DNA of 64,000 nt from Candidatus Desulfofervidaceae bacterium (GTDB lineage: Bacteria > Desulfobacterota > Desulfofervidia > Desulfofervidales > Desulfofervidaceae), in NCBI GenBank assembly GCA_027064585.1, contig JAMOPI010000033.1, forward strand, positions 1 to 64,000, given 5' to 3'. This document shows, piece by piece, positions 21,729-33,327 of this stretch. Under the pieces are notes generated by a model. That model did not search any database. It saw only the letters and a program-made list of their open reading frames with translations, and was not told the DNA's origin. Position 1 is the first letter of the stretch; every line of letters starts with the position of its first letter. A program made the translations under genes and the position numbers.

Positions 21729-24700
21729 TTATGAAGCCATTTGTTCTTTTTCTTCAGGCAAAGGTAAGATTTCCCCTTTGCCTAGCTCTTCCTTTACTTC
21801 TTCTGCCGCGGTTATTTCTATGGAACGATAACGTTCCAGACCAGTACCTGCCGGGATGAGCCGCCCGATAATAACATTTTCTTTCAATCCGCGCAAGTAG
21901 TCCACCTTGCCTTGAACCGCGGCATCGGTTAACACCCTAGTCGTTTCCTGAAAAGAAGCAGCTGAGATAAAGCTTTCGGTACCTAAAGAAGCCTTGGTAA
22001 TACCCACGAGCACAGGCTCAGCCTGGGCTGGTTTTCCACCTTTGGCCATCACCTTCTCGTTTTCCTCCTCAAACCTATATTTTTCTACCAATTCTCCCAC
22101 AATAAAGTCAGTATCACCTGGATCTACGATCTTAACCTTCTTCATCATCTGGCGAATGATGACTTCAATGTGCTTGTCGTTAATCCTCACACCCTGCAAA
22201 CGGTAAACTTCCTGAATTTCGTTTAGAAGGTATTTGGCTGTTTCCTGAATACCTCGCACCCGCAACAGGTCATGCGGATTTATTGGACCTTCGGTTAAGG
22301 CCTCACCAGCTCGCACAAAGTCACCTTCATGTACTGTCACATGTACACCCGGTGGAATAAGATAGGCTCTTGGTTCACCAACCTCTGGAGTAACAACGAT
22401 TTTCCTCTTACCCCTTTCTTCCTTACCAAAAGAGACCCAACCGTCAATTTCGGTAATAATAGCGTGGTTTTTAGGTTTCCTTACTTCAAAAAGATCAGCT
22501 ACTCTAGGCAGACCACCAGTAATATCTTTTGTTTTAGTGGTCTCCCGCAGAATCTTGGCCAGAATATCACCTGCATAGATCTCATCCCCTTCTTCCACCA
22601 CAATGAGAGCCCCTACAGGCAAGTAATAAACGGCTTCACTTCCTGCAGGAGTTTTTACGATATTGCCATCTTCATCTACAACCGTAATACGAGGACGATA
22701 GGGCGTACCTTTGTATTCCATCACCACTTTACTTACCCTACTGGTTACCGGGTCAACCCTTTCCTGAATGGTCACACCCTCAATAATATCTTCAAATTTT
22801 ACCTTTCCACTCGCCTCTGTCAAAATAGGCGAGGCATAAGGATCCCATTCAACCAATAACTGACCTGGCTTGACCTTTTCTCCTTCTCTTACCTTTAGCT
22901 TTGCTCCATAAATAACTGGATAGCGTTCTCTTTCTCTGCCCTCTTCTACAACAGCAATCTCACCGTTACGATTCATCACAACAAGATCACCTTCTTTAGT
23001 TTCTACAACGTTGAGATTAACAAATTTTACCTCTCCGCCATATTTGGTTTCCAAAGTCGTCTGCTCTACTGTCTTTCTGGCCGTACCACCAATATGGAAG
23101 GTTCGCATGGTCAGCTGCGTTCCTGGCTCACCAATAGACTGTGCCGCAATAATACCTACCGCCTCACCGATATTCACCAACTTACCTGTTGCCAAATCAC
23201 GGCCATAACACTTAGCACACACTCCCCATTTTGTCTGGCAAGTCAAGACAGACCGAATTTTCACCTTTTCTATTCCAGCTTCTTCTATCTTCTTAGCCGC
23301 CTCTTCGTCAATCATTTCATTGGCTTTAACAATAACTTCACCTGTATAAGGATCAACAATATCTTCTAAGGCTACCCTTCCTAAAACACGTTGACCAATG
23401 GTCTGGATAATTTCACCTGATTCAACGAGAGGTTCCACTTCAATACCATCAATAGTACCACAGTCTTCTTCCCTTACCACACATTCATGGGCTACATCAA
23501 TTAACCTTCTGGTCAGATAACCAGCATTGGCTGTTTTAAGGGCCGTATCGGCCAATCCCTTCCGGGCACCATGGGTAGAAATGAAGTATTGCAACACCGT
23601 CAATCCTTCTCTAAAGTTGGCCGTAATCGGGGTTTCAATAATTTCTCCTGAAGGCTTAGCCATCAACCCTCGCATACCGGCCAACTGTCTAATCTGATCT
23701 TTACTTCCTCTGGCCCCAGAATCGGCCATCATAAAGATGGGATTAAAGGAAGAAAATTCTACTTTTTCTCCCTTTTCGCTTTCTACTACCTCTACCGAAA
23801 GTTCTTTCATCATCTCGCTGGCTACTTGGCCGGTAACGCGGGTCCAGATATCAATGATCTTGTTATAACGCTCACCATCGGTTATAAGTCCCTTACGATA
23901 TTGATCCTCAATCTCTTGCACTTCTTTTTGGGCCGTTTGTAAAATCTCTTCTTTCCGTTTTGGAATAACTAAGTGGTCTACGGCAATGGATATCCCACCA
24001 CGGGTAGCTTGTTCAAAACCCAAATCTTTCAAGTGATCACAAAGGACTACTGTCCTTTTTAGTCCCACCCGCTGATAGCACTCTTTAATAAGGGCAGCCA
24101 CATCTTTCTTGCGCATAACTTTGTTAATAAAGCTAAATGGAATCTCATCAGGAACACTCTCCTTCAGCAAAATGCGTCCTACAGTCGTTTCCACTAGCCT
24201 CCCATTCATCCGCACCTTGATTTTGGCGTGAAGCTCCACCACACCTTGATCATAGGCCACACGCACCTCTTCGGGAGAAGAAAAGATCATCCCTTCTCCC
24301 TTAGCAAAGGGCCTTTCTTTGGTCATGTAATAGAGCCCAAGGACGATGTCCTGTGTAGGTAGGATAATTGGATCACCGTGAGCTGGGGAAAGGATATTAT
24401 TGGTAGACATCATGAGGACGCGTGCCTCAGTTTGGGCTTCTACCGAAAGAGGCACATGTACAGCCATCTGGTCACCATCAAAGTCGGCGTTAAAGGGTGG
24501 ACACACCAATGGATGTAACTGAATGGCCTTTCCTTCAATCAAAACAGGTTCAAAGGCTTGAATACTGAGACGATGCAAAGTAGGCGCCCGGTTAAGCAGA
24601 ACCGGATGTTCCCTTACCACTTCTTCTAGGGCATCCCAGACTTCTGGGGCCTCTCGTTCTACCATCTTCTTGGCACTTTTAATCGTCGTGGCAAAGCCCT

Positions 24701-25868
24701 TCTTTTCTAGCTGATGATAGATAAAGGGCTTAAAGAGTTCTAAGGCCATCTTTTTGGGTAACCCACATTGGTGCAAACGTAATTCAGGTCCGACGACAAT
24801 GACCGACCGTCCAGAATAGTCTACACGTTTACCCAAAAGGTTTTGACGAAAGCGTCCCTGTTTGCCCTTAAGCATATCACTCAGGGATTTAAGGGGACGT
24901 CCGTTACTGCCGGTTACCGTGCGGCCACGGCGTCCATTTTCAAAAAGAACATCCACCGCCTCTTGTAACATTCGTTTTTCGTTACGGATGATAATTTCTG
25001 GGGCCTCAAGTTCCATCAGCCTCTTCAGACGGTTATTCCGGTTAATTACCCGCCGATACAAGTCGTTTAAGTCAGAAGTAGCAAAACGTCCACCGTCCAA
25101 AGGTACTAATGGTCTTAAATCCGGGGGTAAAACAGGAATGACTTCTAAAATCATCCACTCAGGTTTATTACCAGACTCTAAAAAGGCATTGACAATCCGC
25201 AGCCTTTTGGCCAGTTTTTTACGTGTGCTTTCAGAAGTAGTATTTTTAATCTGCTCCTTGATCTCTTCAGCCAGTTTAGGCAAATCTAAATCGCGCAATA
25301 AATCTCTTATCGCTTCTGCTCCCATACCGGCCTTAAAGTTTTCGCCATACTTAGCCCTTGCCTCATGATACTGTTCTTCAGACAGCACCTCACCTTTGTT
25401 CAAGGGAGTATCACCAGAATCAGTAACGATATAGGATTCATAGTAAATAACCCTCTCTAAATCTTTAACTGTCAGATTAAGCAAGTTTCCAATCTTACTA
25501 GGCACACTCTTGACAAACCAGATATGAGCTACCGGACAGGCCAGTTCAATATGCCCCATCCGTTCCCGTCTGACCTTAGAAGAAATTACTTCTACACCGC
25601 AGCGTTCGCATACAATACCGCGGTGTTTCATCCGGCGGTATTTACCACAAAGACATTCATAATCCTTAATTGGCCCAAAGATCCGGGCACAGAAAAGTCC
25701 GTCTTTTTCAGGTTTAAAAGTTCTATAATTAATGGTCTCTGGCTTCTTTACTTCACCGTAAGACCACTCCCGAATCTGCTCGGGAGAGGCTAAACCAATC
25801 TTTACTCCCTTAATGTCAGCCGGATCCATGGGTTTAGTAAATAAGTTATAAAGATCTTCTAATGTCAT
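21729..25868 (-). CDS. rpoC: DNA-directed RNA polymerase beta-prime subunit
   Basis: This 1379-residue catalytic subunit has the N-terminal zinc site with cysteines 72, 74, 87 and 90 ([19 protein letters not shown]). The absolutely conserved NADFDGDQM magnesium-binding motif lies near residue 460. The trigger-loop/bridge-helix region contains [24 protein letters not shown], and the second zinc site is [16 protein letters not shown]. Its start overlaps the rpoB stop by four bases. A short acidic tail follows the C-terminal [13 protein letters not shown] region. Confidence 0.98.
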   Translation of the reverse strand: MTLEDLYNLFTKPMDPADIKGVKIGLASPEQIREWSYGEVKKPETINYRTFKPEKDGLFCARIFGPIKDYECLCGKYRRMKHRGIVCERCGVEVISSKVRRERMGHIELACPVAHIWFVKSVPSKIGNLLNLTVKDLERVIYYESYIVTDSGDTPLNKGEVLSEEQYHEARAKYGENFKAGMGAEAIRDLLRDLDLPKLAEEIKEQIKNTTSESTRKKLAKRLRIVNAFLESGNKPEWMILEVIPVLPPDLRPLVPLDGGRFATSDLNDLYRRVINRNNRLKRLMELEAPEIIIRNEKRMLQEAVDVLFENGRRGRTVTGSNGRPLKSLSDMLKGKQGRFRQNLLGKRVDYSGRSVIVVGPELRLHQCGLPKKMALELFKPFIYHQLEKKGFATTIKSAKKMVEREAPEVWDALEEVVREHPVLLNRAPTLHRLSIQAFEPVLIEGKAIQLHPLVCPPFNADFDGDQMAVHVPLSVEAQTEARVLMMSTNNILSPAHGDPIILPTQDIVLGLYYMTKERPFAKGEGMIFSSPEEVRVAYDQGVVELHAKIKVRMNGRLVETTVGRILLKESVPDEIPFSFINKVMRKKDVAALIKECYQRVGLKRTVVLCDHLKDLGFEQATRGGISIAVDHLVIPKRKEEILQTAQKEVQEIEDQYRKGLITDGERYNKIIDIWTRVTGQVASEMMKELSVEVVESEKGEKVEFSSFNPIFMMADSGARGSKDQIRQLAGMRGLMAKPSGEIIETPITANFREGLTVLQYFISTHGARKGLADTALKTANAGYLTRRLIDVAHECVVREEDCGTIDGIEVEPLVESGEIIQTIGQRVLGRVALEDIVDPYTGEVIVKANEMIDEEAAKKIEEAGIEKVKIRSVLTCQTKWGVCAKCYGRDLATGKLVNIGEAVGIIAAQSIGEPGTQLTMRTFHIGGTARKTVEQTTLETKYGGEVKFVNLNVVETKEGDLVVMNRNGEIAVVEEGRERERYPVIYGAKLKVREGEKVKPGQLLVEWDPYASPILTEASGKVKFEDIIEGVTIQERVDPVTSRVSKVVMEYKGTPYRPRITVVDEDGNIVKTPAGSEAVYYLPVGALIVVEEGDEIYAGDILAKILRETTKTKDITGGLPRVADLFEVRKPKNHAIITEIDGWVSFGKEERGKRKIVVTPEVGEPRAYLIPPGVHVTVHEGDFVRAGEALTEGPINPHDLLRVRGIQETAKYLLNEIQEVYRLQGVRINDKHIEVIIRQMMKKVKIVDPGDTDFIVGELVEKYRFEEENEKVMAKGGKPAQAEPVLVGITKASLGTESFISAASFQETTRVLTDAAVQGKVDYLRGLKENVIIGRLIPAGTGLERYRSIEITAAEEVKEELGKGEILPLPEEKEQMAS

Positions 25869-28800
25869 CTTTTCTTCGCCCCCTTCTCTTCAGTTAATAA
25901 TTCTACATTTAAAGCTAGGGCTTGCAGTTCTTTCACCAACACATTAAATGACTCTGGCAGACCCACTTCTAACGTGTTGTCTCCTTTTACAATCTTTTCG
26001 TACATCCGCGTCCTGCCTGCGACATCATCTGACTTCACTGTCAACATTTCTTGTAAGGTATAAGCCGCACCGTAGGCCTCTAACGCCCACACCTCCATTT
26101 CACCAAACCTTTGTCCACCAAACTGTGCTTTACCACCCAAAGGTTGTTGGGTAATAAGAGAGTATGGTCCAATGGAACGAGCGTGAATCTTATCATCTAC
26201 CAAGTGGTGCAACTTCAGCATATACATATAACCCACAGTTACCTTCTGATCAAAGGGTTCACCTGTACGCCCGTCATAGAGTATTGTTTGTCCACCTTCA
26301 GGCAAACCAGCTTCTCTTAGCCAGGTCTTAATTTCTTCTTCTTTAGCACCATCAAATACTGGCGAGGCTACAGGAATACCCTCTTGAAGCTTTTTTACCT
26401 TTTCTAACAGTTCTTCATCAGTTAAGCTGCCAAAACACTCCTCGTATTGTTCTGGCGGATAGAGTTTTTTCAGCCATTCTCTGATCACTTCTGGTTTCTG
26501 GAAGTGTTCAACCAACTCCCTTATCTTCTTGCCAAGCTCTTTAGAAGCCCAACCCAAGTGAGTTTCCAATACCTGTCCAATATTCATCCGTGAAGGTACA
26601 CCTAAAGGATTAAGCACAATGTCTACCGGCGTACCATCTGGTAGATAGGGCATATCTTCCATCAACACGATCTTAGAAACCACTCCTTTATTTCCATGCC
26701 TTCCAGCCATTTTATCGCCCACAGACAGCTTCCGCTTCATGGCCACATAAACCTTGACCATCTTGATCACACCAGGAGGTAACTCATCTCCTTCTTTAAT
26801 CTTGTCTATTCTCTGTTCATATCTCGTTCGTATCTTATCTACCTCATCAAAGAAACTATCTATCACCTCCGCCACCTTTGCCTGCAAAACGGCATCTTCT
26901 AGTTGAATTTCCTTTAATCGCCGCAAGGGTAAATCAAGGACTTCAGGTGTAATCGTCTCTCCCTTGGCAATAATCACCTCACCCGTAATGTCCTTCAAAT
27001 CCGCTGCGACTACCTGTCCCACTAAAAGTTTCTGCAGCTTCTCTTCTACTACCTTCTTTAAGGTATTAATTTCGGCATCCCGATCGCGTGTTAGCCGTTT
27101 AATTTCCTGTTCTTCAATCCACTTACTTCTAGCATCCTTTTCTCCCTTACGGGAGAATACCTGTGCATCAATGACAATACCTTCAATTCCAGGAGGTACC
27201 CGCAAGGAAGAATCCTTTACATCGCTAGCCTTCTCGCCAAAGATGGCACGTAGAAGTTTTTCTTCGGGAGAATATTGGGTCTCACCTTTAGGGGTAATTT
27301 TACCTACAAGAATATCGCCTGGCTTTACCTCGGCTCCAATGCGTATTATACCGCTCTCATCTAGATTTTTAAGGGCATCCTCGCCTACATTGGGAATGTC
27401 TCGGGTAATCTCTTCTGGCCCTAGTTTGGTCTCCCTGGCTACTACCTCAAATTCTTCTATATGAATAGATGTATAAACATCATCCCTTACAAGTCTCTCA
27501 CTAATGACGATAGCATCCTCAAAGTTATATCCACGCCAGGGCATAAAGGCCACCAAAACATTTTTGCCTAAAGCAAGCTCACCATTTTTTGTCGCGGCTC
27601 CGTCGGCTAGAATTTGACCTTTGTAAATTCGTTCTCCTGGTTTAACTAAAGGCTTCTGATTAAAGCATGTATTTTGATTGCTACGTCTAAATTTATTCAA
27701 TGTGTAGACTTTTACTAAGTTCCCTAAGGGTTTATTTTCATCATCACTAAAATATCTCACCACAATGCGGGTAGAATCTACATCTTCTACCATACCATCA
27801 GCTTCAGCCAAGATACAGACACCACAGTCCCTGCCTACTATTTTTTCCATACCTGTGCCAATTAAGGGAGCCTCAGTCTGCAATAAGGGCACGGCCTGGC
27901 GCTGCATGTTAGAACCCATCAAGGCGCGGTTGGCGTCGTCGTGCTCCAAGAAAGGAATCAAAGAAGAAGATACACTTACCAACTGAGTTGGAGAGACATC
28001 CATGTAGAGCACTTCTTCTGGCTTTACCATTACAAATTCACCTCTCACCCGGGCCGAGACAAGATCATTTAAAAAACGTCCTTGTTCATCTATCGGTGCA
28101 TTTGCTTGCGCAATAGGTTTATCTCCTTCTTCTAAGGCAGTAAGGTAAACAATTTCATCTGTTACGCGCCCATTTTTGACCTTACGATAAGGTGTTTCAA
28201 TAAAGCCAAATTCATTTACCCGCGCATAAGTACTCAAAGAGACAATCAAACCAATATTTGGTCCTTCTGGCGTCTCAATAGGACAAATACGACCATAATG
28301 GGATGGATGCACATCTCGCACCTCAAAACCAGCCCGCTCACGGCTAAGTCCTCCTGGACCTAAAGCACTTAAACGCCGCTTATGAGTCACTTCAGATAAA
28401 GGATTGGTCTGATCCATAAACTGTGAAAGTTGACTGGTGCCAAAAAATTCTTTTACTACTGCCGTTACAGGTTTGGAGTTGACCAAATCGTAAGGCATGA
28501 GGGTTTCTACTTCCTGTAAAGCCATCCGTTCCTTAATGGCCCTTTCCATACGTACTAATCCAATCCGGTATTGATTTTCCAGAAGCTCTCCTACTGACCT
28601 CACCCGCCGATTACCCAAATGATCAATATCGTCTGGTGGACCTTGAGTAGCCTTAAGTTCAAGAAGTTTTTTCACCGCTTCTAAAATATCTTCTTTTAAC
28701 AAAGTACACTGGGTAATGGGGACATCCATTCCTAGCCGTAAGTTCAGCTTAAACCGACCGACACGAGAAAGATTATAGTATTCAGGATTAAAAAAGAGGT

Positions 28801-29980
28801 TATGGAGAAATTCCCTGGCAATCTCTACGGTTGGCGGACTCGTAGGTCGCATACGCCGATAGATTTCTATCAAGGCATCTTCTTCTGTCTCTACCTTATC
28901 TTCCAAAAGGGTATCCCTTAAAGAGGTATCATACCGGTATTCATCAATAAAGAGCACTTCAAACTCAGCAATATTCTTTTCCTTGATTTTTTCTATAATC
29001 TCATCAGTGATATTCTCGTTATGCCGGGCAATAATTTCTCCGGTCTCTGAATCTTTAATGTCTTTAGCCAAAATCTTTGTCTTTAATTCTTCTTCAGTAA
29101 GGGGAATTTCTTTAATACCTAACTGTTCTAACTGCTTAAGATGTAAACGTGTTACTCTTGTATGGGCAGAAATCAAAACCTCACCTGTTTTTGGATGAAT
29201 CAGATCTTCAGATAACCGGGTGCCAAGTAAGAATTCAGGCACCAGCTCTATGTAAAAAAATCCGTCCCGATACTTTACCTTTTGAGTTGGATAGAAATAA
29301 TTGAGAATCTCTTCACTCGTATAACCTAAGGCTTTAAGAAATAAGGTTACTGGGAACCTACGCCGACGATCAATACGCACATAAAGGCGGGCCTTATTGT
29401 CAAATTCAAAGTCCAACCAAGAACCCCGTAAGGGAATAATTCGGGCCATATAAAGAAGTTTACCCCGCACATGGCGCATCTGTTTGTCCAACTCAAAGAA
29501 GATGCCAGGAGAACGATGCAACTGGTTAACAATTACCCGTTCGGTCCCATTGATGATAAAGGTAGCCCGTTCAGTCATTAAAGGAATGGTGCCAAAATAG
29601 ATTTCCTGTTCTTTGATATCCCTAATACTTTTTTGTCCTGTCTCTTTATCTATATCATAAACGACCAGGCGCACGGTCAACCGTACGGGGGCTTCGTAGG
29701 TTAATCCCTTTTCTTGACATTCCCTTTCGTTATATCTGGGTTCGCCAATTTCATATTTAACAAACTCTAATGAGGCTTCACCAGAAAAGTCCGTAATAGG
29801 AAAAACCTCTTTAAAAACGGCCTGCATACCCACATCTTTACGCTTCTCTGGAGGCACATCCTTTTGCAGAAACTGGGCATAGGATTTCTTTTGTAACTCA
29901 AGCAAATAAGGAACGTCCAAAATTTGCTTTATACGGCCAAATTGCCGTCTCAATTTAAAGTCAGGGATGGCTACACCCAT
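25865..29980 (-). CDS. rpoB: DNA-directed RNA polymerase beta subunit
   Basis: This 1371-residue catalytic subunit has the rifampicin-pocket region [34 protein letters not shown] (seen in parts) in standard form, with Asp, His and Ser at the common resistance positions. Other landmarks are [19 protein letters not shown] and the C-terminal [23 protein letters not shown] hairpin between rplL and rpoB may tune its expression. The start is the ATG at 29980. Confidence 0.98.
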   Translation of the reverse strand: MGVAIPDFKLRRQFGRIKQILDVPYLLELQKKSYAQFLQKDVPPEKRKDVGMQAVFKEVFPITDFSGEASLEFVKYEIGEPRYNERECQEKGLTYEAPVRLTVRLVVYDIDKETGQKSIRDIKEQEIYFGTIPLMTERATFIINGTERVIVNQLHRSPGIFFELDKQMRHVRGKLLYMARIIPLRGSWLDFEFDNKARLYVRIDRRRRFPVTLFLKALGYTSEEILNYFYPTQKVKYRDGFFYIELVPEFLLGTRLSEDLIHPKTGEVLISAHTRVTRLHLKQLEQLGIKEIPLTEEELKTKILAKDIKDSETGEIIARHNENITDEIIEKIKEKNIAEFEVLFIDEYRYDTSLRDTLLEDKVETEEDALIEIYRRMRPTSPPTVEIAREFLHNLFFNPEYYNLSRVGRFKLNLRLGMDVPITQCTLLKEDILEAVKKLLELKATQGPPDDIDHLGNRRVRSVGELLENQYRIGLVRMERAIKERMALQEVETLMPYDLVNSKPVTAVVKEFFGTSQLSQFMDQTNPLSEVTHKRRLSALGPGGLSRERAGFEVRDVHPSHYGRICPIETPEGPNIGLIVSLSTYARVNEFGFIETPYRKVKNGRVTDEIVYLTALEEGDKPIAQANAPIDEQGRFLNDLVSARVRGEFVMVKPEEVLYMDVSPTQLVSVSSSLIPFLEHDDANRALMGSNMQRQAVPLLQTEAPLIGTGMEKIVGRDCGVCILAEADGMVEDVDSTRIVVRYFSDDENKPLGNLVKVYTLNKFRRSNQNTCFNQKPLVKPGERIYKGQILADGAATKNGELALGKNVLVAFMPWRGYNFEDAIVISERLVRDDVYTSIHIEEFEVVARETKLGPEEITRDIPNVGEDALKNLDESGIIRIGAEVKPGDILVGKITPKGETQYSPEEKLLRAIFGEKASDVKDSSLRVPPGIEGIVIDAQVFSRKGEKDARSKWIEEQEIKRLTRDRDAEINTLKKVVEEKLQKLLVGQVVAADLKDITGEVIIAKGETITPEVLDLPLRRLKEIQLEDAVLQAKVAEVIDSFFDEVDKIRTRYEQRIDKIKEGDELPPGVIKMVKVYVAMKRKLSVGDKMAGRHGNKGVVSKIVLMEDMPYLPDGTPVDIVLNPLGVPSRMNIGQVLETHLGWASKELGKKIRELVEHFQKPEVIREWLKKLYPPEQYEECFGSLTDEELLEKVKKLQEGIPVASPVFDGAKEEEIKTWLREAGLPEGGQTILYDGRTGEPFDQKVTVGYMYMLKLHHLVDDKIHARSIGPYSLITQQPLGGKAQFGGQRFGEMEVWALEAYGAAYTLQEMLTVKSDDVAGRTRMYEKIVKGDNTLEVGLPESFNVLVKELQALALNVELLTEEKGAKKR

Positions 29981-30022
29981 TGTTAACTCCTCTAAAGACT
30001 AAAAATATAATAAAAACCGAAA

Positions 30023-30056
30023 AAGGAGATGTACCTCTCCTGTCGTACACCTCCTT
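30023..30056 (-). terminator. Hairpin between rplL and rpoB, likely attenuator
   Basis: On the minus strand AAGGAGGTGTAC pairs with GTACATCTCCTT, a 12-bp stem with one G-U pair and a 10-base loop. It is followed by TTTTTCGGTTTTTATTATATTTTTAG. This resembles an intrinsic terminator and sits where E. coli has its partial rplL-rpoB attenuator, which sets the ratio of ribosomal protein to polymerase subunits. Confidence 0.75.
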
Positions 30057-30094
30057 GAGATAGAAGACAAAAGATCTTTTTCTGTTTTTCGGCA

Positions 30095-30490
30095 TTATTT
30101 AATTTCTACGCTTGCTCCTACCTCTTCTAATTTCTTCTTAATCTCCTCGGCCTCTTCTTTAGATACACCTTCCTTGATGGGCTTGGGCACGCTCTCTACC
30201 AATTCCTTGGCCTCCTTCAGACCCAGATTAGTAATGGCCCTTACTACCTTAATAACCTGGATCTTGTTACTACCAACAGCAGTCAAGACAACATCAAATT
30301 CCGTCTTTTCCTCTGCCGGCGCAGCCTCTCCAGCAGGAGCAGCACCAGGCACAGCCGCAACCGCTGCCACAGGAGCAGCAGCCTGGACGCCAAACTTCTC
30401 TTCCAACTCTTTAATGAACTCGGAGAGCTCCAAGACAGTCATATTGGCAATAAACTCTACCACATCCTCCTTTGTAATTTCCTTCGCCAT
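30095..30490 (-). CDS. rplL: 50S ribosomal protein L7/L12
   Basis: This 131-residue stalk protein recruits translation GTPases. The N-terminal dimerisation helices are followed by an alanine/proline-rich hinge (around residues 36-60). The C-terminal domain has [43 protein letters not shown] and the end VGASVEIK. It follows rplJ by 15 bases. Confidence 0.97.
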   Translation of the reverse strand: MAKEITKEDVVEFIANMTVLELSEFIKELEEKFGVQAAAPVAAVAAVPGAAPAGEAAPAEEKTEFDVVLTAVGSNKIQVIKVVRAITNLGLKEAKELVESVPKPIKEGVSKEEAEEIKKKLEEVGASVEIK

Positions 30491-30505
30491 TGCTCTTTAA
30501 CCTCC

Positions 30506-31033
30506 TTATTGTTGTTTTTCTTTCTCTTGTTTAATTGCCTCTAATACATATAAAAACTTGGCAATAATGCCATGCAAAAGGCTGACGAAGTTTTGTGGCA
30601 CCGCATTCATCGTACCTAACAATTGGGCTAGTAACACCTCACGACTAGGCAGTTTCGCCAACTCTTGAATCTTCTCCGGAGCAATGAGTTTTCCTTCCAC
30701 AAAGCCTGTCTTTAATTTAAAAATCTCAAATTTCTTTCCAAACTCCACTAAGGCTTTAGCTAAAGCAACTGGATCTTCATATGTAATGGCTAAGGCATTA
30801 TTTTCTACAATTTTGTCCGTTATTTCTTCTAAAGGGGTATCCTTGGCTGCCAGCCGAATAATAGTATTTTTTACCACCTTGTATTCTACGCCTGCCTCCC
30901 GCAACTTGCGTCTGAGTTCGTTCATATCATTAGATTCCAGGCCTTTAAAATCGGTCAAAACGACTGCCTTTGCCCTTTTTAGTTTTTCATTGAGTTCCTC
31001 TACCATTGCGGCCTTTTGTGCGCGTCGTAACAA
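30506..31033 (-). CDS. rplJ: 50S ribosomal protein L10
   Basis: This 175-residue stalk base binds 23S rRNA, with a C-terminal helix that carries L7/L12 dimers. Recognisable parts are AKAVVLTDFKGLESNDMNELRRKLR and VKNTIIRLAAKDTP. The start is a TTG at 31033, supported by GGAGGG seven bases upstream. Only 25 bases separate it from rplA, so the canonical L10 leader hairpin is absent. Confidence 0.95.
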   Translation of the reverse strand: MLRRAQKAAMVEELNEKLKRAKAVVLTDFKGLESNDMNELRRKLREAGVEYKVVKNTIIRLAAKDTPLEEITDKIVENNALAITYEDPVALAKALVEFGKKFEIFKLKTGFVEGKLIAPEKIQELAKLPSREVLLAQLLGTMNAVPQNFVSLLHGIIAKFLYVLEAIKQEKEKQQ

Positions 31034-31058
31034 CTTTATCCCTCCTTACATGTTTTTA

Positions 31059-31763
31059 TTAGGAAACGAGATCTCTCACCGAAGCCGTATCAACCTTTAT
31101 TCCTGGCCCCATGGTGGAAGAAAGGGTAATACCCTTGATATAAGTACCTTTAGCGCTGGCAGGTTTTAGGCGAATAATAGTTTCCATCAGGGCCTTGAAG
31201 TTATCTAAAAGTTTTTCTGCACCAAATGAAACCTTACCAATAGGGGCGTGAATGACGCCGCCTTTATCTACCTTAAAGTCAATCTTCCCCCCCTTTAACT
31301 CCTTAATTGCCTTTGCCACATCAAAGGTTACTGTCCCTGTCTTAGCACTGGGCATAAGTCCCCGTGGCCCTAAAATGCGTCCAAGTTTGGCCACTTTACT
31401 CATCATATCAGGCGTAGCCACAACTTTATCAAACTCAAGCCAGCCCTCTTCTATTTTTTTAATAAACTCCTCCCCCCCTACATAATCAGCCCCAGCTGCC
31501 TGGGCTTCCTTCTCCTTTTCTCCCTGAGCAAAGACCAACACTTTAACCTGTTTCCCTGTACCATGAGGTAGAACGACTGAACCTCTTACCATTTGATCAG
31601 CGTGGCGAGGATCTACGCCTAGATTGACTGCTACCTCTACCGTCTCATCAAACTTGGCGGTAGCTGTATCCAAAACCAATTTAATTGCTTCTTCTATAGG
31701 ATAGGCTTTTCCTTTTTCTATTTTCTTTTTTGCCTCAATATATCTTTTCCCATGTTTCGCCAT
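31059..31763 (-). CDS. rplA: 50S ribosomal protein L1
   Basis: This 234-residue protein forms the mobile stalk at the E site. It contains [25 protein letters not shown] and the L1 signature region [25 protein letters not shown], followed by [10 protein letters not shown]. It follows rplK by 11 bases. In E. coli L1 represses translation of the L11-L1 mRNA. Confidence 0.97.
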   Translation of the reverse strand: MAKHGKRYIEAKKKIEKGKAYPIEEAIKLVLDTATAKFDETVEVAVNLGVDPRHADQMVRGSVVLPHGTGKQVKVLVFAQGEKEKEAQAAGADYVGGEEFIKKIEEGWLEFDKVVATPDMMSKVAKLGRILGPRGLMPSAKTGTVTFDVAKAIKELKGGKIDFKVDKGGVIHAPIGKVSFGAEKLLDNFKALMETIIRLKPASAKGTYIKGITLSSTMGPGIKVDTASVRDLVS

Positions 31764-31774
31764 CTGCCTACTCC

Positions 31775-32200
31775 TTAGTCAACAATTTCAATGCCCATAC
31801 TTTTCGCCGTACCTTCTATTGTTCTTATGGCTGCCTCAAGGGTAGCTGCGGTTAAATCAGGCATTTTCTTTTTCGCAATCTCTTCCACCTGCTTACGCGT
31901 CACTCTACCAACAACTTCCTTTTTCGTTGCATGAGCCCCTTTTACAATCTTAGCCGCTTGCTTAAGAAGAACAGAAGCAGGCGGTGTTTTCGTAATAAAA
32001 GTAAAAGAACGATCAGCGTAAACGGTAATAACTACCGGAATAATCGTGCCTTCCTGATCTTTAGTCCGCGCGTTAAAGGCCTTACAAAATTCCATGATAT
32101 TTACCCCGTGCTGGCCTAAAGCCGGCCCAACAGGTGGAGAAGGTGTAGCTTGTCCTGCTGGAATTTGTAAGCGTATAGAAGCAATTACCTTTTTTGCCAT
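31775..32200 (-). CDS. rplK: 50S ribosomal protein L11
   Basis: This 141-residue protein lies at the GTPase-associated centre, the site of thiostrepton action and stringent-response activation. Landmarks are [29 protein letters not shown] in parts, the proline pair of the N-terminal domain, and the C-terminal signature [16 protein letters not shown]. It follows nusG by 18 bases. Confidence 0.97.
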   Translation of the reverse strand: MAKKVIASIRLQIPAGQATPSPPVGPALGQHGVNIMEFCKAFNARTKDQEGTIIPVVITVYADRSFTFITKTPPASVLLKQAAKIVKGAHATKKEVVGRVTRKQVEEIAKKKMPDLTAATLEAAIRTIEGTAKSMGIEIVD

Positions 32201-32218
32201 CTAAATCACCTCTTTCCT

Positions 32219-32773
32219 TTAAATTTTGGCCAATTGGATGGCCTCTAACTCTACTGGGGTCTCACGTCCAAAGATACTGATTAACACACGCACTTTTCCT
32301 CTATCTGGAAAGATTTCATCTACCCTACCTGTAAAGTTAGTAAAAGGCCCATCCACAATTCTAACCTGATCGCCCTTCTCTAGGCTAAATTTGGGTTTGG
32401 GTTTTTTAGTACGCTCTTCCATCTGGGCCTTTATTTTTTCCACCTCTTCATCGGGAATAGGTACCGGATTTTTCCCACCAACAAAGCCGGTTACCTTTGG
32501 TGTTCTTCGCACTAAATGCCATAAGATACTTTTTAAATTTTCATCTTGATCAAAGTCCATACAGATCAAAACATAGCCAGGATAAAATTTACGTGAAGAG
32601 GTTACTTTTTCTCCTTTAACTAATTCTATAACCTTTTCTGTAGGCACTAAAATTTCTTTAAAGCACGCCTTAATTCGCGGATCTTTTTCATTACGGATCC
32701 GTTCTTCTAACCACGCCTTTACCTTTTCTTCAAAGCCTGAATATGTATGGACGATATACCACTTGAAGGCCAT
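32219..32773 (-). CDS. nusG: Transcription termination/antitermination factor NusG
   Basis: This 184-residue protein has the N-terminal NGN domain (KWYIVHTYSGFEEKVKAWLEERI, FYPGYVLICMD) that clamps RNA polymerase. The C-terminal KOW domain (KGDQVRIVDGPFTNFTGRV) contacts Rho or S10. It lies two bases after secE, the near-universal order secE-nusG-rplK. Confidence 0.97.
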   Translation of the reverse strand: MAFKWYIVHTYSGFEEKVKAWLEERIRNEKDPRIKACFKEILVPTEKVIELVKGEKVTSSRKFYPGYVLICMDFDQDENLKSILWHLVRRTPKVTGFVGGKNPVPIPDEEVEKIKAQMEERTKKPKPKFSLEKGDQVRIVDGPFTNFTGRVDEIFPDRGKVRVLISIFGRETPVELEAIQLAKI

Positions 32774-32775
32774 TT

Positions 32776-33060
32776 TTATCCCAACAATTTTCCTATAATA
32801 GCAGTATATATAAAATCAATCAGGCCTAAATAGGCCGCTACAATAAATACAAACACAATTACCACAATCGTTGAGCCAATCAACTCTCTTTTACTGGGCC
32901 AAGTTACCTTCTTCAGTTCAACCTTTACTTCTCTTAAAAATTGCCTCGCCCGATTGACCCAACCAAGGTTAGGCGTTTTAACAGATTTTAAGACCTCTGT
33001 CGATGTCTTAAGCTCAACTTCTTTATTAACAACTTTTTTGTTTTTTTTCTTCTTTGCCAT
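32776..33060 (-). CDS. secE: Preprotein translocase subunit SecE
   Basis: This 94-residue small Sec subunit has a lysine-rich N-terminus, then the conserved amphipathic REVKVELKKVTWPSKREL, then one membrane segment (about residues 66-88, IGSTIVVIVFVFIVAAYLG). The single-span architecture matches most bacteria other than enterics. It lies 24 bases from tRNA-Trp. Confidence 0.95.
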   Translation of the reverse strand: MAKKKKNKKVVNKEVELKTSTEVLKSVKTPNLGWVNRARQFLREVKVELKKVTWPSKRELIGSTIVVIVFVFIVAAYLGLIDFIYTAIIGKLLG

Positions 33061-33084
33061 TATCGTCCTCTAAAGACAATAAAA

Positions 33085-33161
33085 TGGCAGGCCAGGAGGG
33101 ATTCGAACCCCCAACCCCCGGATTTGGAGTCCGGTGCTCTAGCCGTTAGAGCTACTGGCCT
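33085..33161 (-). tRNA. tRNA-Trp (anticodon CCA)
   Basis: The 77-base cloverleaf has acceptor arms AGGCCAG/CTGGCCT, D stem GCTC/GAGC and anticodon stem CCGGA/TCCGG with loop CTCCAAA. The T loop is TTCGAAT. Discriminator G and CCA are encoded. It lies between rpmG and secE, a common location. Confidence 0.95.
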
Positions 33162-33171
33162 GCACTTCAAG

Positions 33172-33321
33172 TTATTTTACTTCTTTATGCAACGTATGTC
33201 TACGGCAAAAGGGACAATATTTTCTAAGCTCTAATCTGTCTGGGGTTCTTTTTTTATTTTTAGTCGTTGTGTAATTGCGCCTTTTGCACTCTGTACATGC
33301 TAAATGGATTATAACCCGCAT
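33172..33321 (-). CDS. rpmG: 50S ribosomal protein L33, zinc-binding form
   Basis: This short 49-residue gene has ATG at 33319-33321 and TAA at 33172-33174. The protein starts [20 protein letters not shown] and ends [16 protein letters not shown]. Cys9, Cys12, Cys36 and Cys39 form the C+ zinc ribbon. It sits just downstream of tuf, as in many deltaproteobacteria and Gram-positives. Confidence 0.96.
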   Translation of the reverse strand: MRVIIHLACTECKRRNYTTTKNKKRTPDRLELRKYCPFCRRHTLHKEVK

Positions 33322-33327
33322 TGCCTT

